64,000 nt of DNA, taken from NCBI RefSeq assembly GCF_902459655.1, contig NZ_CABPSB010000007.1, positions 207,509 to 271,508 of the forward strand, given 5' to 3'. Position 1 is the stretch's first letter. The number at the start of each line of letters is the position of its first letter. This stretch comes from Pandoraea anhela. Lineage in GTDB: Bacteria; Pseudomonadota; Gammaproteobacteria; Burkholderiales; Burkholderiaceae. The position numbers were made by a program, and so were the translations under genes. Of the stretch, positions 25,395 to 31,802 are shown one piece after another. Under the pieces are notes generated by a model that was not told where the DNA came from, searched no databases, and was given only the letters and a program-made list of their open reading frames with translations.

Positions 25395-26546
25395 TCAGAA
25401 CGTGTGGCGCATGCCGAGCATCACGCCGGTCTGGCCTTCGCCTGCGGGCGGCGTGGTGCCGCCGCCACCGCCGCTGACCGAGTAAGCCGCACGCGCGCTG
25501 TTGAACAGGTAAGCCGCCTGGGCATAGACTGCCGTGCGCACGGAGAGCGAGTAAGTGGCGCGCAGCGTCGTCATGGTGCCGCGCGTGTCGTGGTCGCTAT
25601 TGATGATGCGATAGACCTGTCCGTCGATCAGCCACGCCGGCGTGACGTTGTATGCCGCGCCGAGATAGAACAGGTTCGAGTGCGTGTTCGTGGCGGACGT
25701 CGAGACACGACGCCCCAGCCATCCACCGCCGACCTTGAACGCGCCGTACTTGTAGTACGCCCCGAGGGTCGTGCGTGTGTCCTTGTCGTTGCTGCTGGCG
25801 AGGGCGGTCGTCGCCTGCCCGTCGAAGAAGTTCGCCGCCGCATTAGCGCCGCCGCGCTGCGCTTCATACGAGGCCGCGACGCCGAAGTTGCTGGCGTCGT
25901 ACTTGAGCATGACCGACCAGTCGCGGCACTGCACCGACTGCCCCGGCACCTGTCCCGCGCACGTGCCCTGTCCCGGTGAATTGCCAGTGCCGGCGGCGTC
26001 GCGTCCGAAGGAATAGCCCACGCCGAACGTCAGGCCTTGCCAGCCGATCTGATACGTCACCGAGTTGTCGGTGCGCGCGTTGGGAATGTAGGCATCGAAC
26101 GAGCCCATGCCGTAGATGTCAGGACCGAGAACGTCGGAACCGAGCAACGCGTAGTACGTCATGGTGTACTGACGGCCGAACGACAGCGTGCCGTAGGGGC
26201 CCTTGAGGCCGACGAACGCTTGGCGGCCGAACAGGCGTCCGCCTTGTCCGAGGTCGCCGCCACGAATGTTGAAGCCGCTCTCCAGTTGGAAGATGGCGGC
26301 GAGGCCGCCGCCGAGATCTTCGACGCCGCGCAGCCCCCAGCGAGACGGCAGCTCGCCGGTCACGCCCGGCATGCGCACGACCGCGCCTTTCGCACTCGCA
26401 TGCGAGACGTACTCGATGCCCGTGTCGACGATGCCGTACAGCGTGACGCTCGATTGCGCAGCGGCGAGGCCGGGCGCCGTCATGATGGCCAACGCAGCGA
26501 GCGGGCAAAGCGATGGGAAGGTGCGACGAGAGTGCGGGAATGCCAT
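25395..26546 (-). CDS. Outer-membrane porin, Gram-negative (OmpC/Neisseria-type)
   Basis: A 383-residue porin typical of Burkholderiales. A signal peptide (ends PGLAAAQ) is followed by SSVTLYGIVDTGIEYVSHA, the standard first strand, GVEDLGGGLAAIFQLESGF, the LFGRQAFVGLKGPYGTLSFGRQ block and a C-terminal GVMLGMRHTF ending in Phe. It forms a trimeric diffusion pore. Between the hydroxycinnamate transporter and ech it corresponds to HcaE-like porins of such clusters and probably aids entry of aromatic acids. The start chosen is the ATG that begins the signal peptide, not the one 42 bases upstream. Confidence 0.9.
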   Translation of the reverse strand: MAFPHSRRTFPSLCPLAALAIMTAPGLAAAQSSVTLYGIVDTGIEYVSHASAKGAVVRMPGVTGELPSRWGLRGVEDLGGGLAAIFQLESGFNIRGGDLGQGGRLFGRQAFVGLKGPYGTLSFGRQYTMTYYALLGSDVLGPDIYGMGSFDAYIPNARTDNSVTYQIGWQGLTFGVGYSFGRDAAGTGNSPGQGTCAGQVPGQSVQCRDWSVMLKYDASNFGVAASYEAQRGGANAAANFFDGQATTALASSNDKDTRTTLGAYYKYGAFKVGGGWLGRRVSTSATNTHSNLFYLGAAYNVTPAWLIDGQVYRIINSDHDTRGTMTTLRATYSLSVRTAVYAQAAYLFNSARAAYSVSGGGGGTTPPAGEGQTGVMLGMRHTF

Positions 26547-26585
26547 GCGTGTCTCCAGGTTATCGATATCGTTATGGGTGTACTG

Positions 26586-26627
26586 CAAGAAGAACGCGAC
26601 GGTGGCAGTTGTCTGCCATCCGTCGCG
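26586..26627 (-). terminator. Terminator-like hairpin between transporter and porin genes
   Basis: Arms CGCGACGG+TGGCAG and CTGCCA+CCGTCGCG, with one bulged T, close a 4-base loop. On the minus strand TTCTTCTTG follows. It lies 42 bases past the transporter stop, so it may end that transcript or reduce read-through to the porin. Confidence 0.65.
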
Positions 26628-26669
26628 TGCAAGCGGGCCGACCGCAATGCCACCGGTGAAACCACCGGT

Positions 26670-27935
26670 TCAGTCAGCCGCGCGGGGACGACGGATCAGC
26701 ATGAGCGCTGCCAGTGCAGCGACGACGGTGACGGGAATGCTCGCGCCGATCACCACGGCCGCACTGCTGCCGACGGCGAGCAGCATGCCGGCGGCGAGCG
26801 GACCGACCACCGAGCCGATTCGTCCGACAGCCACGGCCGCGCCGACGCCCGTGCCGCGCATCGCCGTCGGGTAGTAGGCGGCGGCCAGCGCATAGAGCAC
26901 CGACTGACCGCCGATGATGAACATGCCCGCGAAGCATGCCGCCGCGGCAAGCACGCTGAACCCTTGCGCTGCGGCCAGTCCGACGAGCGACGCGATCATG
27001 CCGAGATACATGCCGCCGATCACGAACGACATACGCGCGCGGTCCATCAGATAGCCGAGCCCCAGCACCCCCACCGCACTGCCGACGTTGAAGAGAATCT
27101 GTACCCAGCCGATTTCGCCGCGCGCCAGACCGCGCGAGCCCATCAGCGACGGCAGCCAGTTAAGCAGGAAATACAGCACGATGAGCGTGCAGAAGTAGGA
27201 CAGCCAGAGCTGCACCGTGGAGACGCCGCGCCCCTGCGAGAACAGCACCGTCGTCATCGGCGCAGGCGTGGCGCGCCGGCCCTGCAATGCGGTGGCGGCG
27301 AATGCACGCGACTCCGGCAGCAACCATGCGAGCAACGGCAGCAGCAACAGCGGGCCGACGCCGCCGACATAGAAGATGTGACGCCAGTCGGCTTCGCTCA
27401 CCGCCAGCATGCCGATGGCCGCCGCAATGCCGCCGCCCAGCGGAATGCCGCAATACATGATGCTCACCGCCGTACCGCGCAATCGCGGCGCGACCGCCTC
27501 CGACGACAACGCGATCAGGTTGGGCATCGCCCCGCCCAACCCGATGCCCGTGAGCACGCGCACGATCACCAGCATCCAGAAGTCCGATACGAACGCCGTG
27601 GCGATGGACAGCACGCCGAACATCGCCGCCGAGAGCATGAGCACGCGCTTGCGGCCGATGCTGTCGGCGAGGCGTCCGCCGACCATCGCGCCGGGCAGCA
27701 GCCCGAAGGTGCCGGCCGAGAACGCGATTCCCATCTGCGCGACGCTCAGCCCGAACTCGCGCGCCATGCCGCGCGCCGCCACGCCGACCGATTGCAGATC
27801 GAGGCCTTCGAGCAACGCGACGGCGAAACACAACGCCAGCGTAAGGGCGACCGGACCGACCGCACTCACCGCACTCCCCGCACCATCCGCCCCCAATGGC
27901 AGCGCCCGAACGCCGCCCTCCCGATTCGATTCCAT
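26670..27935 (-). CDS. MFS aromatic acid transporter (HcaK-like)
   Basis: A 421-residue AAHS-type major facilitator: helix 1 motif LLEGLDLQSVGVAARGMARE, loop 2-3 motif GRLADSIGRKRVLM, twelve predicted helices. Its place directly downstream of the MarR repressor gene and upstream of the porin and ech operon indicates uptake of hydroxycinnamates (p-coumarate, ferulate) or vanillate. The start has AGGAG 8 bases upstream. Two operator-like sites (B and C) lie in the 354-base gap before it; site C also looks like its promoter. The exact substrate is inferred from context. Confidence 0.87.
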   Translation of the reverse strand: MESNREGGVRALPLGADGAGSAVSAVGPVALTLALCFAVALLEGLDLQSVGVAARGMAREFGLSVAQMGIAFSAGTFGLLPGAMVGGRLADSIGRKRVLMLSAAMFGVLSIATAFVSDFWMLVIVRVLTGIGLGGAMPNLIALSSEAVAPRLRGTAVSIMYCGIPLGGGIAAAIGMLAVSEADWRHIFYVGGVGPLLLLPLLAWLLPESRAFAATALQGRRATPAPMTTVLFSQGRGVSTVQLWLSYFCTLIVLYFLLNWLPSLMGSRGLARGEIGWVQILFNVGSAVGVLGLGYLMDRARMSFVIGGMYLGMIASLVGLAAAQGFSVLAAAACFAGMFIIGGQSVLYALAAAYYPTAMRGTGVGAAVAVGRIGSVVGPLAAGMLLAVGSSAAVVIGASIPVTVVAALAALMLIRRPRAAD

Positions 27936-28031
27936 GGTGTCTCCTGTGATCTTCTTTATGAACGTCGGTCGTCACCCCGCATGCGCAGTCGACACCCGCA
28001 CCGCCTCCCCATTTGCACTCGACGCCCAGCA

Positions 28032-28057
28032 CTTAATCAGGAAACCTGATATTAAGG
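28032..28057. promoter_or_regulatory. Operator-like palindrome (site B)
   Basis: CTTAATCAGGAAACCTGATA contains the perfect dyad ATCAGG-AAA-CCTGAT. On the opposite strand it reads TTAATATCAGG-N3-CCTGAT, matching sites A and C. It lies about 100 bases before the HcaK-like start and about 180 bases downstream of site C, an arrangement suited to cooperative repression or looping. Confidence 0.7.
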
Positions 28058-28228
28058 ACGAGCATATGACGGGCGCGGCGACACCACGACAGCGGTGCAT
28101 TGCTTTCGGTTTACGGGGTCACTGGGATTCGGTCGCGCGATTCTCGTTCGCTCGCGCGCGGCAAGCGACGGGGCGCAATCCGGTTAGTTGCCGGCAGGCA
28201 TCGTGCGAAGCCCGCCAGGGCGACGGAC

Positions 28229-28261
28229 TCCATTTAATATCAAGCAACCTGACAATACAAG
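28229..28261 (-). promoter_or_regulatory. Promoter/operator of the hydroxycinnamate transporter (site C)
   Basis: The block begins CCATTTAATATCAAGCAACC, nearly identical to site A. Toward the transporter it contains TTGTAT, a 17-base spacer and TTAAAT. It begins 29 bases after the stop of the MarR gene and implies a 5' leader of nearly 300 bases on the transporter transcript. Confidence 0.7.
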
Positions 28262-28289
28262 CAACCGGCAGGTCGGGACAAACCCGGAG

Positions 28290-28865
28290 TCAGTCGCGCA
28301 GATTGCGCACGAACATTTCGAGATGACGCTGAACGGCGGCGGCGTCTTCGCGCGGTACACCGGCACGCATGCGCGTGTCGATTTCCTTGGCCACGGCTTC
28401 ACATTGCGCGAGCACGCGGCGGCCTTCGTCGGTCAGCTGCAGCAGCACGATACGACCGTGATTGGGATCGGGCTCACGCGTGATCCACTGGTGCGAGGCC
28501 ATGATACCGACCACTTCGTTGGCCGACTGCGGCGTGATGAACGAGCGTTGCGCGAGTTGGGCGTTGGAGAGCTTGCCGCGTGCGTCGAGTACGGAAAGTG
28601 CGGTGAATTGCGCAAGCGTGAGGCCCAGCGGGGCGAGCGCCTCCGACATGTGGCGTCGCAGCAGCCGGTCGAGACTGGCGATGACGTAAGTCAGGCGCAG
28701 CTTGGAACGACGCGGGCGTGCCTCCGACGCGGTATCGGTCGTTCCCTGAGCAGCTTCGGCGCCGGACACCGCCGCGACGTGATCGAGCGCGGCGGCGGAG
28801 GCAGTGGATGCGGCCGAAGCGACAGTCGTGGCGGCAGCCTTCTTTTTCTGGGGGACGACGCTCAT
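28290..28865 (-). CDS. MarR-family repressor of hydroxycinnamate catabolism (FerR/HcaR/CouR-like)
   Basis: A 191-residue protein with a 50-residue Ala/Thr/Lys-rich N-terminal extension, then a MarR domain: RLTYVIASLDRLLRRHMSEA, KLSNAQLAQRSFITPQSANE as recognition region, and REPDPNHGRIVLLQLTDEG as wing. Members in this genomic setting bind hydroxycinnamoyl-CoA and release operators. The three ATCAGG-N3-CCTGAT sites nearby are its probable targets. No copy of the motif was seen upstream of its own gene. Assignment within the family rests on context. Confidence 0.87.
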   Translation of the reverse strand: MSVVPQKKKAAATTVASAASTASAAALDHVAAVSGAEAAQGTTDTASEARPRRSKLRLTYVIASLDRLLRRHMSEALAPLGLTLAQFTALSVLDARGKLSNAQLAQRSFITPQSANEVVGIMASHQWITREPDPNHGRIVLLQLTDEGRRVLAQCEAVAKEIDTRMRAGVPREDAAAVQRHLEMFVRNLRD

Positions 28866-29083
28866 GATGAGAAAGCGAGAATGCGCAGATTTTCGCGGAA
28901 TGCGGGAAAGTCAGCAGTGTAACGCCGCCGCCGTGCGGTGGCGACGGTCTGCCTGCGATTCATCCCATCGATGAGCGGTATGCGGGGCATCAGGGGGCAT
29001 GAGGTGCGGCACGATCGTCAAGGCGCCTGCGCCCCCCTTGCTCCCCGGCCCCTTTTGGACGCCGCTACGCGCCGTCGCCCGTT

Positions 29084-29449
29084 TTAGCTGGCGAGCTTGC
29101 GGAACGTCTCCAGCACGGCGTCGCCCTTGAACGGCTTGACGATCCAGCCCTTCACGCCGGCGGCCTTGCCGCGCTCCTTCATTGCGGGGCTGCTCTCCGT
29201 GGTGAGCATCACCACATTGACGGACGCATTCGCGAGTTCGCCGCGAATCTTCTCGACCATCGTCAGGCCGTCCATATTCGGCATGTTCACGTCGCTGATG
29301 ACGAGACGCACACCGGGGCTGGCCTTGATTTTGGCCAGGCCGTCGCGACCGTCGACGGCCGTGTCCACGTCCAGGCCGTTTTTACGCAGAAAACCCGCAA
29401 CTTCGTCGCGTACGGTGCTCGAATCGTCGACCACGAGAATCTTCGACAT
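29084..29449 (-). CDS. Stand-alone CheY-like response regulator
   Basis: A 121-residue single receiver domain: acidic pair D8/D9 (LVVDDSSTVR), phosphoacceptor D53 (ISDVNMPNMDG), switch T83/T84 (MLTTES) and K105 (VKPFKG). There is no output domain. It belongs to the type of CheY found in chemosensory arrays and is likely phosphorylated by the CheA-like kinase at the head of the same gene run and dephosphorylated by the two CheX-like proteins. Its target, a motor, pilus or other partner, is not visible in the window. Confidence 0.92.
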   Translation of the reverse strand: MSKILVVDDSSTVRDEVAGFLRKNGLDVDTAVDGRDGLAKIKASPGVRLVISDVNMPNMDGLTMVEKIRGELANASVNVVMLTTESSPAMKERGKAAGVKGWIVKPFKGDAVLETFRKLAS

Positions 29450-29505
29450 GGTGTTGTCCTTGTGTATGAAAGTGAATGTGCAATGGCGGTTGTCGAGCGG
29501 GAATC

Positions 29506-30147
29506 TCAGAACAGTTCCAGCGCCCCGGTCTCGACAGGCCCGGCCGCGCCCTGTGCCGCCTCGCGAAACGCCTCGGGCGACCAGTTCAGACTGAAAACGA
29601 AATGTTGGTGCAGCGTGACGATCTGTGCGCTCACCGGATCGGTCAGGCGGTAGACGAAACACAACTGCGGGTTGTCGGTGCCGAACGTGATGTACTTCTG
29701 CTTGTGATTGATAAGCAGCGGCACTTGCACCTGTGTGCGGTCCACGGCGAGCGGATCGCCCATGTAACGATGCTTGAATGCCCCCCAGACGAGGTTCGTG
29801 AGCTCGCCCAGCATGCCGTTCAGTTCACGAAAGCCGGCCGGCCCTTCGCAACGGCCGGTGTGTTCGAGCAACTGCATGAACGGCACCTGCTCGGCCTGCA
29901 TCATCATGTAGCCACGGCACCAGGCGCTCTCGAGCGGAATCAGGCTGAACACTTCGCCGAAAATGATGCGATCGCGCACCACGCTGGGCGAATCGCAATG
30001 GATGTCGATATCGCCGAACAGGCCGCGAAACACGCCGTCGGTGATGTCGATCATGCCGCGCACGAGGGCGTCGGGATACTCGTGCTCGACGCTGTCTTCA
30101 AGAATCAGAAACGGGCCGACCGACTCGCGGGGGTTGCTTCGGTTCAT
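29506..30147 (-). CDS. CheX-like CheY-phosphatase family protein 1
   Basis: A 213-residue protein with CheX-like alpha/beta pattern. The conserved phosphatase motif E-x-x-N is seen in GMLGELTNLVWGAFKHRYM, about residue 117. The first half also has MIDITDGVFRGLFGDIDI, and the protein ends in GALELF. CheX proteins remove the phosphate from CheY-P. It lies between CheY and a second CheX-like gene on the same strand. The overall match to CheX is moderate; assignment rests on the motif, fold pattern and neighbours. Confidence 0.7.
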   Translation of the reverse strand: MNRSNPRESVGPFLILEDSVEHEYPDALVRGMIDITDGVFRGLFGDIDIHCDSPSVVRDRIIFGEVFSLIPLESAWCRGYMMMQAEQVPFMQLLEHTGRCEGPAGFRELNGMLGELTNLVWGAFKHRYMGDPLAVDRTQVQVPLLINHKQKYITFGTDNPQLCFVYRLTDPVSAQIVTLHQHFVFSLNWSPEAFREAAQGAAGPVETGALELF

Positions 30148-30253
30148 TGTCTTAATTTCCTGGGGCGTGGTGTGTAAAGCGCTTGAGCGCGATGAGAAAA
30201 GCAACGCGCAAAGGTCGGCAACAGGCAGCCGGGGACACCCCGTCGATGCCACC

Positions 30254-30832
30254 TCAAAACAACTCGAGTTCGCCGCCGCTGTCCTGCGCTTCGCTGATAT
30301 CGGCGTTGAAGTCCAGCGGTGCATGCGCACAGACACACAGCGTGGCGGCAAGACTCACCGAGTTGTCGAGCGTGATGTCCCACGACGCCAGATGGTTCGG
30401 CTTGAGTTGCATGAGATGAGGCACGCAGCGCGCGCTCAGCACATAAGGCGTCGACATGCCCAGATCGGGGAAATACCCGAGCAACGCCTGATTGATCGCG
30501 CCGCAGCACAGGTTGCTGATTTCGAGGAAGGTCTCGCGAAAGGACTTGTCCTGATCGTCGCCCAGGAAGTAGGCCTTCGTGGCGTCGTCTTCGTCGAAAT
30601 GCAGCACGAGCAGCATGCGGAAGTCGATACCTGAAATGGTGAGCACCACCACATGTGCGTGGCGAGCGGTCAGTGCGGCGCCGCTTTCCTGCGGCGACGT
30701 GTCGCCCAGCGCGCTCTGGCGCTGTGCGAGCGGCGCGATGTCGCACGGGGTGTCGACCGAACGGGCCAGACGCGTGCGTGCCGCCTTGTGAAAAATGCGT
30801 TCGAAACTGTCGCGTGCGTGAGCGCTGATCAC
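30254..30832 (-). CDS. CheX-like CheY-phosphatase family protein 2
   Basis: A 192-residue protein. The central motif is FRETFLEISNLCCGAINQAL, with the E-x-x-N signature, and strands IDFRMLLVLHFDED and WDITLDNSVSLAATLCVC fit a CheX/CheC-like domain. Its last residues GELELF almost repeat the GALELF end of the neighbouring CheX-like protein, hinting at a shared docking tail. The start is a GTG with AGG upstream; the first 50 residues look unstructured. Function as phosphatase is inferred. Confidence 0.68.
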   Translation of the reverse strand: MISAHARDSFERIFHKAARTRLARSVDTPCDIAPLAQRQSALGDTSPQESGAALTARHAHVVVLTISGIDFRMLLVLHFDEDDATKAYFLGDDQDKSFRETFLEISNLCCGAINQALLGYFPDLGMSTPYVLSARCVPHLMQLKPNHLASWDITLDNSVSLAATLCVCAHAPLDFNADISEAQDSGGELELF

Positions 30833-30887
30833 AACGAAACCTGTTGGCTGACGGATGCTGGATGGCGGATAAAGCGAAGACGACGAC

Positions 30888-31616
30888 TCAATGAAGTCGC
30901 GAATGCAGTTGCTGCGCCAGCGCCTCGACGCTGGAGAGCGACGCGGCGATCATCTTGCCGCCCGCCTGAATGTCCTGGAATGTCGCGGTGGTCGTGACGT
31001 CGTTGCGATGCAGACTGTCGCGATAGCTTTTCGACAGTTCCTCCGAACGCGTGGCGAGGGCGCGCACTTCGCTTGCGACGATGCCGAAGCCGCGCCCCGC
31101 GGTGCCGGCGCGCGCCGCTTCGATGGACGCGTTGAGCGACACGATCAGCACATGGCGCACGATCGACGCCAGTTCGTGGTTCTTCGCGTGCATGTCCTGA
31201 TTCTGCGTCATCAACGAAATCATCTGTTCGTGCCAGCGCTCGAAGGTCGCCGCGAGGCCACGCAGGCGCGCGGCTTCACCGGCGATGCGCTGCGCTTCGC
31301 TCTGCCACATCGCTTTCGCTTCGAGCACGGCGGCTTCCGACTTGAGCGCGACCTGCAAGTCCTGTTCGGCTTGCGTCAGGCGCGCCTGCAACGCGGCGAT
31401 GGCGGTGTCGTGGGTTCGGGCGAATTCGTCCTTGCCCGCGAGCGCGACACGCTCGCGCTCTAGCGCTTGTTCGAGCGCCTCGTCGTGCGTCTTCGTCAGC
31501 GCACGCCAGTGCGCCGTGGCCTGCGCCATGCGCCAGCGATGCACCACGAATCCCGCCACCCCCGCGCCGACAATGCCGGCGAGCGCACCGGCCAACAACC
31601 ATTGCACTGCTTCCAT
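30888..31616 (-). CDS. Short MCP-like signalling protein
   Basis: A 242-residue protein: one N-terminal membrane helix (WLLAGALAGIVGAGVAGFVV), a long coiled coil (residues 45-140), and the methyl-accepting protein tip VSLNASIEAARAGTAGRGFG followed by IVASEVRALATRS. The hairpin that contacts CheA/CheW is thus present, but there is no periplasmic sensor and the cytoplasmic helical bundle is short. The ATG used has GGGAG upstream. It is 55 bases from the CheX-like gene and 186 from the kinase. It could pass signals within the membrane complex or serve as a scaffold; its partners are inferred. Confidence 0.8.
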   Translation of the reverse strand: MEAVQWLLAGALAGIVGAGVAGFVVHRWRMAQATAHWRALTKTHDEALEQALERERVALAGKDEFARTHDTAIAALQARLTQAEQDLQVALKSEAAVLEAKAMWQSEAQRIAGEAARLRGLAATFERWHEQMISLMTQNQDMHAKNHELASIVRHVLIVSLNASIEAARAGTAGRGFGIVASEVRALATRSEELSKSYRDSLHRNDVTTTATFQDIQAGGKMIAASLSSVEALAQQLHSRLH

Positions 31617-31802
31617 CCCTGCCTCTCCCAGAACGCTTCGAGCGTTCATCGTTCCCCTGGCGTCCGAAACGCCGATACCCCACAGGCCAGCCGGGCCACG
31701 CCAGGCCGCTCCGACCGGATATTGCGCTCCGAACGGCGAGGCGGCGGCAAACCCTTCAGGTCTGCGCCGCCTCGCCCATCGTGCTCGCCGAGCGCTCAGG
31801 CG

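Noticed and set aside
26037-28049. Long plus-strand open frame (670 residues) across porin and transporter genes
   Set aside because: Composition is Arg/Asp/His-rich without hydrophobic core, and it crosses two well-supported minus-strand genes and their gap.
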